46,127 bases of DNA from Lachnospiraceae bacterium. Its GTDB lineage: Bacteria > Bacillota > Clostridia > Lachnospirales > Lachnospiraceae. The DNA lies in the NCBI GenBank assembly GCA_017544285.1, contig JAFYEL010000119.1:1-46127 (forward strand), written 5' to 3'. Below the pieces are notes generated by a model. That model ran no database searches. It saw nothing but the letters and a program-made list of their open reading frames with translations, and was not told the origin of the DNA. The translations under genes were made by a program, and so were the position numbers. Shown here one piece after another: positions 25,401-33,730 of this stretch (within the stretch, counting starts at the first letter, position 1; the number at the start of each line of letters is the position of its first letter).

Positions 25401-25577
25401 TTAGTTTGTCACGTAGGTGATGGGGACTACCACTTGCATCTGACCGCCTCTGTTAAGCTCCAGCTCGGTCTGAGTGCTCCACACAAGCACTCCTATCATC
25501 ATGGAGAGCATGATGATGAGTGCGATCCACACCTTGGGGGTTGTAACTGAGATGTACTTATCAAGTCTTTCTTCCAT
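25401..25577 (-). CDS. Miniature HlyD-like membrane anchor (A)
   Basis: 58 residues. MEERLDKYISVTTPKVW is followed by a membrane helix (about residues 17-34), then only about 24 residues on the far side (STQTELELNRGGQMQVVV...). This is the start of an HlyD/NHLP secretion protein without its extracellular domain. It shares ERLDxYIxxTxP and a following helix with the protein encoded at 25161-25388, so the two look like a diverged duplication. GAGGT lies seven bases before the ATG; twelve bases separate its stop from the next start. It is not a truncated pseudogene by obvious signs: the ribosome site, the clean stop and the tight spacing to both neighbours argue for a real gene. Confidence 0.75.
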   Translation of the reverse strand: MEERLDKYISVTTPKVWIALIIMLSMMIGVLVWSTQTELELNRGGQMQVVVPITYVTN

Positions 25578-25615
25578 AGCTTTACCTCACAAAAGATCCG
25601 TCGGTTTTCAAAGGA

Positions 25616-26833
25616 TCATTCCTCTGCCATAAACTCATTGTAGGAGGTCTCGTCATAGGGCACAATGATCTCGTTTGACACTATCCTGCCCCTGACCTCC
25701 ATGGCGTCGTCGTAGATCTCATCGGAATAGTTGGGATGCTCGGGAGGTATCTCCAGGGCGTGCTCCGCCAGACCGTACTCCAGTTCCTTTCCTCCGATGT
25801 TATCCCTCATGCCGTACTGAACCGAAATATTTGCCAGTATGACATCCACTCTCTTAACCACCGAGGTCAGCACGTTATCCGGCGCCAAATAGGACTGGTC
25901 GCAGTCCACGCCGATAACGAATTTATTGTTGTTCTTTGCCGAATCGATAACGCCCTCTCCGGCGCCTCCCGCCGCGTGGAAGATCACATCGCAGCCGCCG
26001 GCATACATGGAATCCGCGGTAGTCATTCCCTTGTAGGAATCCTCAAAGGAACCTATGTAATCCGTGACCACTTCCGTCTTTGTGCCGCACTCTCTGTCCG
26101 CAAGGGCAACACCGCCCATGTAACCGTACTGGAAGGCCCTGAGAGTATCAACATCCATACCTCCCACAAAGCCCACCTTGCCGGTCTTTGAAACCCTGGC
26201 GGCTATATAACCTGCCAGAAACGAAGGCTCCTGTGCCCTGAAGAGCGCACAGGTGACATTTTCCGGTATATCATCATAGGCATAGTCCACTATTCCGTAA
26301 TGGGTATCGGGGTGGCTCTTTGCTGCCGCCAGCACGGCGTCCGCAAACTTGTAACCCACTCCCCAGCAGATCTCGTTGCCCGCTGCCGTCAGCATATCCA
26401 GATCGCGCTCAAACTCGGCCTCGCTTCCGGCCTCTATGTAGCTGACCCTGGCGCCCACGTTAAGGTTCAGGAATTTCATACCTTCCCAAGCGGACTGGTT
26501 AAAGGACTGATCATTGATCCCCGCCACATCGCTCACCATGCCGGTCTTTAAAATGGCATCGTCGTCTCCCAGGGTAAAGATCTCGTTAATAGGGTCTTCT
26601 TCCCCCGAAGCTTCGCTTCCGGCCGCTGCTTTATCCTCCGGTTTGTCTTCGGGTGCCTGCTGTTTTTCGGCATCCTTCGCGATATCCTTTTCCTCCGTTC
26701 CGGCCTCCTGCGTTTTTACGGCTCCCTGATCACCGGAAGCCTCCTTTGCGCCGCAGCCCGAAACCAATGCCAAAGACAGGATCGCCACAGCCGGCAACGC
26801 CGTCAGCTTCCGCATTTTACTTACACTAAACAC
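25616..26833 (-). CDS. BMP/PnrA-family substrate-binding lipoprotein
   Basis: 405 residues. A lipoprotein signal peptide ends at LALVSGC (Cys27), followed by a low-complexity acidic linker of about 60 residues and a periplasmic-binding-protein fold of the basic membrane protein (BMP/PnrA/Med) family: KTGMVSDVAGINDQSFNQ, SHPDTHYGIVDYA, FLAGYIAARVSKTGKVGFVGG and VIGVDCDQSY. Family members bind purine nucleosides for an ABC importer. No such importer is in this window. The start is taken as GTG at 26833 because AAGGAG lies nine bases before it; the ATG six codons later has no ribosome site. It lies 38 bases before the mini-anchor gene, hence in the export operon. Confidence 0.9.
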   Translation of the reverse strand: MFSVSKMRKLTALPAVAILSLALVSGCGAKEASGDQGAVKTQEAGTEEKDIAKDAEKQQAPEDKPEDKAAAGSEASGEEDPINEIFTLGDDDAILKTGMVSDVAGINDQSFNQSAWEGMKFLNLNVGARVSYIEAGSEAEFERDLDMLTAAGNEICWGVGYKFADAVLAAAKSHPDTHYGIVDYAYDDIPENVTCALFRAQEPSFLAGYIAARVSKTGKVGFVGGMDVDTLRAFQYGYMGGVALADRECGTKTEVVTDYIGSFEDSYKGMTTADSMYAGGCDVIFHAAGGAGEGVIDSAKNNNKFVIGVDCDQSYLAPDNVLTSVVKRVDVILANISVQYGMRDNIGGKELEYGLAEHALEIPPEHPNYSDEIYDDAMEVRGRIVSNEIIVPYDETSYNEFMAEE

Positions 26834-26850
26834 TTCTATTTTCTCCTTGC

Positions 26851-27546
26851 TTATTTCTTTTTAACCCTGAAGGTCTTAAGGTATTCCTTTTGCTCAGGGG
26901 TGATGCGCCTGCTCTCCACCGCCTTCTGTATGGCTCTGTTGTGGACCCCCTCGGGGAGACGGTGCTCCGTGATATACGGAATGACCGCGTCGTACTGCTT
27001 GGCCAGGGCCGTTGCAAAGTACCAGGCGGACATCATGTTGATATAATATTCATCGGAGACGATCTTTGCAACCCTCTCTGGATATTCGGGTTTAAAATCC
27101 GCATCCAGATAATGCTCCATCAGCATGCCTATGCCGAACCTTACGACATAGATCCTGCCGTCATCCAGCCAGGTCTCTATCCTTTCGGTAAGCTTATCCC
27201 GGTTCTTTTTAAACACGGAGGGAGACATCTGGTCACAGGTTGCCCAGTTGTTCACGAAGGGAAGAAAAGCCTCCAGTGCCTCCACGCATTTTTCATAGTC
27301 CTTCATGCCGGATATGATGAAAGCATGAAGCTGGTCTTCATCAAAATACTTATGGGGAAGATCTTCAAGAAATTCACCTGTATCATCCCGCTTCTGCAGC
27401 TTTTTCGCAAGGTCCCTTAAGGCCGGCGTCCTGACTCCTATCATGGAATCGGGCTCACTGCCGGGTATGAGTTTTACCTGAAAATCCCTGTACTTTATAT
27501 CCTGCAGTTTAAAAAGTTCCTCTCTTATTTCATCCTTTATGCTCAT
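26851..27546 (-). CDS. AlkD-like DNA alkylation repair protein
   Basis: 231 residues, an all-helical HEAT-like repeat protein of the DNA alkylation repair (AlkC/AlkD) family. Recognisable parts are SMIGVRTPALRDLAKKL near residue 35, FDEDQLHAFIISGMK, LPFVNNWATCDQMSP, and the RFGIGMLMEHYL and SAWYFATALAKQYD repeats. Family members include glycosylases that remove 3- and 7-alkylated purines without flipping the base, but many such clostridial copies are untested. One base separates it from the two-REC gene upstream and 17 from the BMP lipoprotein downstream, so it is inside the same operon without an obvious functional link. Confidence 0.88.
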   Translation of the reverse strand: MSIKDEIREELFKLQDIKYRDFQVKLIPGSEPDSMIGVRTPALRDLAKKLQKRDDTGEFLEDLPHKYFDEDQLHAFIISGMKDYEKCVEALEAFLPFVNNWATCDQMSPSVFKKNRDKLTERIETWLDDGRIYVVRFGIGMLMEHYLDADFKPEYPERVAKIVSDEYYINMMSAWYFATALAKQYDAVIPYITEHRLPEGVHNRAIQKAVESRRITPEQKEYLKTFRVKKK

Positions 27547-27547
27547 T

Positions 27548-28324
27548 TTACAAAGCCCCTATTTTAAAAAAGTCATCGAGCTTCTTTAATAGCCCTGCCT
27601 TGTCTATGGTCTTAAGAAGGTAATCCACGGGAGAAAGCCCCACCACGGAGAGCACGCTCTCACGATCACCGTGTCCCGTCAGAAACATGACGGGGATCTG
27701 TCCCGTATCCGTATCGTTTTTCAGCATCTCCAACACCTGGGGGCCGTTAGCCACCGGCATATCGTAATCCAGCAGCACCAGATCAGCCTTGTTCCTTGCA
27801 AGAAAGCTTATGGCCTGGACACCGTTTGCCGCCATTCCCACATGGTAGCTGTCCTTGAGCCACTCGTAAACCGTTCTCATGTAGGTGATGTCATCGTCCA
27901 CTATGAGCACTGTCTTTTTGCGGTTCTCACCGGTATTTGAATCCATGTATTTCCTGATGCACTTTATGAGTTCATCCATCACCAGGGGCCGTTTGAACCA
28001 CCGGAGCACCAGAGTGTCGCTGACGGTCTTTTTGACCTGATCATACTCCGTGGCATCCCCTATGAGTATGAACCTGCGATCCCTGTCATTGGCCATATCC
28101 TTAAGATAGACAAGGGTCTCCGTCATCTCTTCGCTGATCTCTCCCATGAAGTATATGATGAGCTCAACAGCGTCCTTCATCTCGTCTATTTCTTTTATAT
28201 CACCGGTTGTGAACCTTGCCTGAAGCCCCATGGAATCAAGCTTTGTCACCAGACTCTTTGCCAGAAAACTCTCGGTGCCGCTCACAACCAGGATCAGGTT
28301 CTGCTGTGTTTCGTTGTTTTCCAT
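27548..28324 (-). CDS. Two-domain receiver protein (pseudo-REC plus REC)
   Basis: 258 residues. The N-terminal 120 residues have a receiver-like fold (NLILVVSGTESFLAKSLV) but the phosphorylation Asp is not where it belongs (ELIIYFMGE), so this half should be inactive as an acceptor. The C-terminal receiver (from about residue 137) is intact: KTVLIVDDDITYMR, phosphoacceptor D186 in VLLDYDMP, and the Thr and Lys in FLTGHGD and YLLKTIDK. There is no output domain. Start at 28324 is chosen for AAGGAGA upstream; the open frame continues 17 codons further. It is ten bases after the HD-GYP gene and probably works with it. Confidence 0.88.
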   Translation of the reverse strand: MENNETQQNLILVVSGTESFLAKSLVTKLDSMGLQARFTTGDIKEIDEMKDAVELIIYFMGEISEEMTETLVYLKDMANDRDRRFILIGDATEYDQVKKTVSDTLVLRWFKRPLVMDELIKCIRKYMDSNTGENRKKTVLIVDDDITYMRTVYEWLKDSYHVGMAANGVQAISFLARNKADLVLLDYDMPVANGPQVLEMLKNDTDTGQIPVMFLTGHGDRESVLSVVGLSPVDYLLKTIDKAGLLKKLDDFFKIGAL

Positions 28325-28334
28325 TTTGTTCTCC

Positions 28335-30083
28335 TTATGCTTCGCCTGCCGCCCTTGCGACTCCGTCCCAGTCAAGGCTCATAAGCCGCTTCTCGATCTC
28401 TTCCACTCTTTTCTTATCCTCCGGTGAAAGACGATAAATCTTAAGCTGCTTCAAAACCTCCTCCATCATGGAAAAATCCATACTCTGTGCGATCTCCGCC
28501 ACGGACTGAAATGCCTCGGCCCTCATCTTGGGGGAGAGTTCCTTTAAGTTGTCCCCATCACTTTCGATGACGGAAAGGTTTCGGTCCAGCTCACGGTATT
28601 TTTCCAGAAGGTCTCCGGTCTTTTGATCTATGGTCTCGCGGTCGCCCTCCTTGCCTGCCAGCTCCAGCTGTCTGGCCATGGCCGAGAGCTCATCGGCACC
28701 TATGATGCGGGCGGAGCTCTTCAGGGCGTGAACCTTGATGGTGTAGTTTCCGATGTCACCCTTTTTGAAAAACTCCTCTATCTCGTCAGCCTTCATGGCA
28801 GCGGTCTTTTTAAAGGTCGAAAGCACTGCCATATAGCTGTCGGGGGATCCGCAGTTCATCACGCCGTTCCGGACGTCGATGCCGGGAATGTCGGAAATGC
28901 TCTCCATAAGCTCCGCCGGTATCTCGGCCCTGGGAACCTCCTCCTGTTTTGCCATGGGCTCGTAGGCATCCCAAAGCTCACTGCGGCATTTCCAGACTCC
29001 AAGACCTGCCTTTTCGTTCATGACAAAATCCCGGTCCTCATCTATCATATCCAGCATCACGGCTGCTGCCACGGGGTCGAAATGGGTGCCGCTGCAGCGG
29101 GCGATCTCTGCCCTTACATCTGCCTGAGGTCTGGGTTCGGAATAGGTCCTGGTACTGGTCATGGCGTCGTAGCAGTCGGCCACAGCTATTATCCTTGCAA
29201 CCTCGGGGATATCCTCCCCTGCCAGGCCGTCGGGATAACCGCTGCCGTCATAGCGCTCGTGATGGCTCCTGGCGCCCTTTGCCAGTATGGGCATATCCAC
29301 TATGCCCCTGAGTATCTCGTATCCCTTGACGGTGTGCTCCTTGATCTCGCCGAACTCATCGCGGGTAAGCTTTGAGGTCTTGCTGATTATGTCCTCGGAG
29401 ATACCGATCTTGCCGATGTCGTGAAGCAGCCCCACTTCGTAGAGGGTTATCTGTTCATCGGCGCTCTTTCCCATGCGCCTTCCGATCTCGGCGCTGTATG
29501 TGGCCACCCTCTCGGAGTGACCGTTTGTATAGTGGTCCTTTGCATCCACCGTATGGGACAGGGCCTCCATCATCTCTCTGGTGAGGCGCTTGGCCTTTAC
29601 GGTCTGCCGCCTTATCTCCTTTTGCAGGTCCTTCTGGAACCTGTCCAGGGTGATGATGCGCCTGCTCCTCTCGATGAGTATCTCGGGTGAGAAGGGCTTC
29701 CTTATAAAATCCAGAGCTCCGTTTTTAAGTCCCTGGACTTCCTTTTCCCTGTCTTCGTCGGCAGTGATGAACATGACCGGGATATCCCGGGTTTCCCGCT
29801 CTTCCTTTAACGCGCGGAGCACCTCGAACCCGTCCATGTCATCCATATTGATATCGAGAAGGATGAGATCCGGCTTTTCGGCGGCGGCGATCCCCGTGGC
29901 CTCGCTTCCCCTCAGGGTGGCGATCACCTTAAATGATTCGGCCAGGACAGCCCCGGCGGCGGTGCATATGACCTCGTCGTCATCCACCACAAGTATGCAG
30001 GCATCGGGAGCACCCGACAGCCCGGGTATCATATTTTCGGCAGCCATGCCGGCAATCTGAGTTTTTGATCCGGTTTGATGCAT
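28335..30083 (-). CDS. Response regulator: REC, HD-GYP and HPt domains
   Basis: 582 residues. Residues about 28-145 are a receiver with the acidic pair in CILVVDDDEV, phosphoacceptor D77 in LILLDINM and a conserved Lys in IRKPFSP. An HD-GYP phosphodiesterase domain follows (about 180-340): HDIGKIGISEDI, then the HHERYDGSGYPDGL signature, expected to degrade cyclic di-GMP. Near residues 420-510 a histidine phosphotransfer domain shows IKVHALKSSARIIGADELS with its phosphoryl His. This combination could receive phosphate from a kinase and pass it on. The ATG at 30083 has GAGGTG before it. It is the first gene of the long leftward operon. Confidence 0.92.
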   Translation of the reverse strand: MHQTGSKTQIAGMAAENMIPGLSGAPDACILVVDDDEVICTAAGAVLAESFKVIATLRGSEATGIAAAEKPDLILLDINMDDMDGFEVLRALKEERETRDIPVMFITADEDREKEVQGLKNGALDFIRKPFSPEILIERSRRIITLDRFQKDLQKEIRRQTVKAKRLTREMMEALSHTVDAKDHYTNGHSERVATYSAEIGRRMGKSADEQITLYEVGLLHDIGKIGISEDIISKTSKLTRDEFGEIKEHTVKGYEILRGIVDMPILAKGARSHHERYDGSGYPDGLAGEDIPEVARIIAVADCYDAMTSTRTYSEPRPQADVRAEIARCSGTHFDPVAAAVMLDMIDEDRDFVMNEKAGLGVWKCRSELWDAYEPMAKQEEVPRAEIPAELMESISDIPGIDVRNGVMNCGSPDSYMAVLSTFKKTAAMKADEIEEFFKKGDIGNYTIKVHALKSSARIIGADELSAMARQLELAGKEGDRETIDQKTGDLLEKYRELDRNLSVIESDGDNLKELSPKMRAEAFQSVAEIAQSMDFSMMEEVLKQLKIYRLSPEDKKRVEEIEKRLMSLDWDGVARAAGEA

Positions 30084-30115
30084 TGTGTCACCTCTGAGTC
30101 TTCGCACTATGTAAT

Positions 30116-30144
30116 ATTATAAGGTTTTGGCATACGAATGACAA
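30116..30144 (-). promoter_or_regulatory. Promoter of the regulator/peptide-export operon
   Basis: Leftward TTGTCA (30139-30144), a 17-base spacer and a perfect TATAAT (30116-30121), 33 bases before the HD-GYP start. No comparable promoter or terminator was found between here and 20473, so all genes in between may be one transcript of nearly 10 kb. Confidence 0.75.
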
Positions 30145-30244
30145 CCGAAATAATACCGAATGAACATCCCCGACCCTCTTTCTCTGTACTAATCCCCCAC
30201 TTCAGTATATAATGTTTCCCAATGGTAAAAGATCGGGAGGAACC

Positions 30245-30946
30245 GTGAAAAAACTGGTCATCATTCCCGCTTACAACGAGGAGCGGAGCATAATCAAACA
30301 GTGCAGCGAGGTGATTGATACCGGCGGCTATGACATAATAGTGGTAAACGACGGCTCCCGCGATGCCACCCTGCAGCTTTGCCGCGAAAACGGCATAAAG
30401 GTACTGGACCTTGCCGTGAACCTGGGCATAGGAGGGGCCATGCAGGCCGGCTACAGATATGCCCTGCAAAGGGGCTATGATATAGCAGTGCAGGTGGACG
30501 GAGACGGGCAGCACGATCCCGCCTTCCTGGGGGCCATGTACGACGCCCTCATTTCCCAAAATGCAGACATGGTCATAGGCTCCCGCTTCATTGAAAACGA
30601 AGGCTATCAGTCCACTGCCTCAAGGCGCCTGGGCATCAGATATTTCTCCGGTCTCATGGGTATTCTCACCGGTCAGGCCCTCACGGACCCAACCTCCGGT
30701 TTCCGCATGGTGGGCAGGGAACTGATCCGGGAGTTTGCCGCCAATTATCCCCATGACTATCCCGAGCCCGAAAGTGCCGTAAGGCTTCTGCTGCAAAACC
30801 GGAAGATACTTGAGATCCCCGTCAAAATGCGGGAGCGCAGCGGCGGCAGATCCTCAATCGGTCTGAAGGGCTCCGTGTATTACATGATAAAGGTCACTCT
30901 GGCCATATTACTGGAAAGGATGCGAAAAAATGAGCATACGTCTTAA
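30245..30946 (+). CDS. GT2 glycosyltransferase, polyprenyl-phosphate sugar type
   Basis: 233 residues. A DPM1/GtrB-like GT2: KKLVIIPAYNEERSI, IIVVNDGSRDATL, LGIGGAMQAGYRYA, and VQVDGDGQHDP as the metal site near residue 92, then DPTSGFRMVG. Such enzymes load a sugar onto a polyprenyl phosphate, or act in rhamnan-type wall polymers. Start: an ATG 11 codons upstream falls in the -10 box (TATAAT at 30208-30213), while the GTG at 30245 follows GGGAGGAACC, so GTG is used. It overlaps the DUF2304 gene by 17 bases, a standard pairing for this subfamily. Confidence 0.9.
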   Translation: MKKLVIIPAYNEERSIIKQCSEVIDTGGYDIIVVNDGSRDATLQLCRENGIKVLDLAVNLGIGGAMQAGYRYALQRGYDIAVQVDGDGQHDPAFLGAMYDALISQNADMVIGSRFIENEGYQSTASRRLGIRYFSGLMGILTGQALTDPTSGFRMVGRELIREFAANYPHDYPEPESAVRLLLQNRKILEIPVKMRERSGGRSSIGLKGSVYYMIKVTLAILLERMRKNEHTS

Positions 30947-31283
30947 GATATTCCTCATGATCATATGGGTCCTCACCTTTCTGTTCCTGATGGTGAGCAC
31001 CAAAAAAAGAAAGGCAGATATCAAATACGTCCTTCCCTGGCTTATCCTTGACGCAGGGATGGTGGTGATAACCGCCTTTCCTTCCATTCTTGATTTTTTC
31101 TGTCACCTCTTCGGCATAGAGACCCCCAGCAACATGCTGTTCTTCTTTGGTCTCGTATTCCTTGCCATGGTGGTCTACTCCATGACACTGGTGATCTCCG
31201 ATCTGAGCATCCGGATCCGGGATCTGACCCAGAGGCTGGCTCTCTACGAGGACGAGCTGAAGGGGGATCCCGATAATCCCTGA
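30930..31283 (+). CDS. DUF2304 membrane protein
   Basis: 117 residues with three membrane segments (about 4-20, 35-55 and 68-88) and a charged C-terminal helix (SIRIRDLTQRLALYEDEL). This matches DUF2304 proteins, small partners that sit after GT2 polyprenyl sugar transferases and may anchor or regulate them. AAGGATG precedes the ATG, which lies within the end of the GT2 gene. Confidence 0.9.
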   Translation: MSIRLKIFLMIIWVLTFLFLMVSTKKRKADIKYVLPWLILDAGMVVITAFPSILDFFCHLFGIETPSNMLFFFGLVFLAMVVYSMTLVISDLSIRIRDLTQRLALYEDELKGDPDNP

Positions 31284-31324
31284 CTCATACCATCAGCTTA
31301 TAGATCTTTTCCCCCGGAAACCTG

Positions 31325-32734
31325 TTACTGAACCGCTACGCGGGAGCGGATCCCCATGTGTCCCCCGCCCTTTTCCATGACCTCCTTCCAGGAGGGTGAG
31401 AATATGTAATAGGCTACCATGCAGAGCATACCGAAGGAGAATGAGATCGGGAAGCAGAGCATGATATAAGTTCCGTCGAAATACCTTGTTATGATCCAGG
31501 CGGCAGGTATCCTCACCGCCCACAACATCAGAATGTTGATAACCGTGGTGTATCTAACCTTTCCCAGACCGTTGACTATGCACATGATGCCGTTGAATAT
31601 GGCGTAAAACCACTGAGACAGCAGCATTACCACCACGTATCTGCTCGCATACATCAGCACCGTCTCATCCTTTGAGAATATCCGCAGTATGGGCATCCTT
31701 ATGCTGATGAAGAACAGGCCGAAGGCCAGAGTGATGAGCCCCGAGGAAAGGGGGATGACAAGATGCCCCTCCTTAAGCCTGGAGTAATTTCCCGCACCAA
31801 AGTTCTGTCCCGAAAAAGCAGTGGCCGCCGACGAAAGTCCGGTGATGGCTATGTTTGAAAGACCGGTGATCCTGCCTGCCACTGAATTTCCCGCCATGAA
31901 CACGGAACCCTGGATATTTACCATGGACTGTATAGCCACATGTCCGAAGGAGTAAAGAGAATTGTTAAGTCCTATGGGAAGGCCGATCGCCAGCATGCTC
32001 TTAAGCTCCGCAACATCAAGCTTTTTCGGCAGAAAGGTAAACTTAAGGTGCGGAAATCTGGCCCTGATATAAACGATGCTGGAAACCCACGCCAGCAGCA
32101 TGGCTATGGAAGTGGCTACCGCAACGCCGGTAACGTCCATGCCGAAGACCGCAACCAGCAGGATGTCGAGAACTATATTTACAACACATGATACCAGGAG
32201 AAAAAGAAGTGAAGCGAGGCTGTCACCCAGTCCCCTCAAAATACCTGCATTTACATTGTATCCTATGTTCCCGAGTGCCGCCAGGAGTACGATACGCGTA
32301 TACATCAGTGCGGCATCGAAGGTGTCGGCGGGCACGTTCATGAACCTGAGCATGTGGGGAGCGTAAAACCACCCCAGAATGGCAATGGGTATCCCGCACA
32401 GATACACAAAGGACACTGTGGTCTCGCAGATCCTTTTGATCTTTTCCGTATCCCCTGCGCCGGTGCACTGGGATATAAGGATGGATATGCCCGTGCCTAT
32501 GCCCAGAAAGATGCACAGAAGCACCTCCACCGGCTGCGAACTGGTGCCCACAGCAGCGAGAGACGTGTGGCCGCAATAGGCACCGATCACAAGAGTATCT
32601 ACGGTTGTGTAGAGATACTGCAATATATTTCCGATAATGATCGGGATGGCAAAAATGAGCACCCGCCCCATTATGGAGCCCTTTGTCATATCGATCTTTA
32701 ATCTGCTGCTCTTTTCGGCTTTCACAAAAAACAC
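31325..32734 (-). CDS. MATE-family efflux transporter
   Basis: 469 residues with 12 membrane segments. The MATE pattern is clear: MTKGSIMGRVLIFAIPIIIGNILQ..., TLVIGAYCGHTSLAAVGTSS, GIGTGISILISQCTGAGD, and in the second half AATAFSGQNFGAGNYSRLKEG. It exports drugs or metabolites in exchange for Na+ or H+. The start is a GTG (32734); a second GTG three codons later is equally possible. It diverges from the AraC-type gene at 32873, which may control it. Confidence 0.92.
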   Translation of the reverse strand: MFFVKAEKSSRLKIDMTKGSIMGRVLIFAIPIIIGNILQYLYTTVDTLVIGAYCGHTSLAAVGTSSQPVEVLLCIFLGIGTGISILISQCTGAGDTEKIKRICETTVSFVYLCGIPIAILGWFYAPHMLRFMNVPADTFDAALMYTRIVLLAALGNIGYNVNAGILRGLGDSLASLLFLLVSCVVNIVLDILLVAVFGMDVTGVAVATSIAMLLAWVSSIVYIRARFPHLKFTFLPKKLDVAELKSMLAIGLPIGLNNSLYSFGHVAIQSMVNIQGSVFMAGNSVAGRITGLSNIAITGLSSAATAFSGQNFGAGNYSRLKEGHLVIPLSSGLITLAFGLFFISIRMPILRIFSKDETVLMYASRYVVVMLLSQWFYAIFNGIMCIVNGLGKVRYTTVINILMLWAVRIPAAWIITRYFDGTYIMLCFPISFSFGMLCMVAYYIFSPSWKEVMEKGGGHMGIRSRVAVQ

Positions 32735-32872
32735 CCCGTTTCCAAGTCATCTGTTCTTGCAATTGAGATGGTTTTATGATATATCAAAATTTAATAGAAA
32801 TCTTTTGAATAAATAGAGTTTTTTGCAGGATTTTTATTATTTCATGACATCAGTCCCAGTCAGGAGGTTATT

Positions 32873-33730
32873 ATGCCCCTTCCTCTTCCCGAAGGAAAAA
32901 AGATACAGATAAGCTACCGCATGCTGCCGGCGGATTACGAAATGCCCGCTCTGGAGGTGGCCCCCGACCATTACTCCCTGTGCTTCATACTCCACGGAGA
33001 CAGGCGGGTGATCACTCCCACCATGACCTTTGAAGCCCACGCAGGCAGCATCACCGCCATGCAGCCCCTTCTGTACCACAAAACCGTTCCCGCTTCCGGG
33101 GAATACTACGAGAGCATTCTCATAAAGTTTTCCCCCTCCCTTCTGGAGCAGTTTGACAGCCGCCTCGGAAAAAACGTGATCGAGCAGATCTACGAGACTC
33201 CCCTGAAATCCTTTGAGGATCCCGCGGCAAGGGAAAGGGTATTTGACTGTGCAAGGGACATGCTCAGGATCTATGACTCGGGAGATAATGAGGATGAGCT
33301 AACCCTCTTCAGGCTTCAGAGCCTGCTCTACGGACTGCTTCTGGAAATAAGAGAAGACAGCTCCGATGATGAGGGGGTAAACATCCATCAGTCTGCCCTT
33401 ACGCCCCCCATAATCGAAGCTGTATATTACATAGAAAAAAACTATATGAAGAACATCCGCATAGAGGAAGCCGCGGCTGCCGGCGGTTATTCCGTTTCCT
33501 ATTTTTCAAGGCTGTTTCAGTCACAGCTGGGACTTTCCTTTACGGATTATCTGCTGAACATAAGACTAAAACATGTAAAGTCCGACCTTATCAGCACCGG
33601 AAGATCCATCACGGATATAGCGATGGATAACGGTTTTGCCTATCCCGGAAATCTTAGCAGCTGCTTCAAAAAGAAGCTGGGCATGACTCCCATGCAGTTC
33701 AGACGGCAGGTTAAGGAACAGGGGAAATAG
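32873..33730 (+). CDS. AraC-family transcriptional regulator
   Basis: 285 residues. The N-terminal cupin-like sensor domain (to about residue 150; LCFILHGDRRVI, PLLYHKTVPASGEYYESILIKF) precedes two helix-turn-helix units (about 185-280): IRIEEAAAAGGYSVSYFSRLFQ and SITDIAMDNGFAYPGNLSSCFKKKLGMTPMQFRR. AGGAGG lies five bases before the ATG. Divergent from the MATE pump. The 138-base space between them contains TGATATATCA (32776-32785), a possible operator. The inducer is unknown; related sensors often bind sugars. Confidence 0.92.
   Translation: MPLPLPEGKKIQISYRMLPADYEMPALEVAPDHYSLCFILHGDRRVITPTMTFEAHAGSITAMQPLLYHKTVPASGEYYESILIKFSPSLLEQFDSRLGKNVIEQIYETPLKSFEDPAARERVFDCARDMLRIYDSGDNEDELTLFRLQSLLYGLLLEIREDSSDDEGVNIHQSALTPPIIEAVYYIEKNYMKNIRIEEAAAAGGYSVSYFSRLFQSQLGLSFTDYLLNIRLKHVKSDLISTGRSITDIAMDNGFAYPGNLSSCFKKKLGMTPMQFRRQVKEQGK

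Noticed and set aside
32735-32872. Promoters for the divergent MATE and AraC genes
   Set aside because: Several AT-rich -10-like stretches exist, but none has a convincing -35 box at the right distance on either strand.
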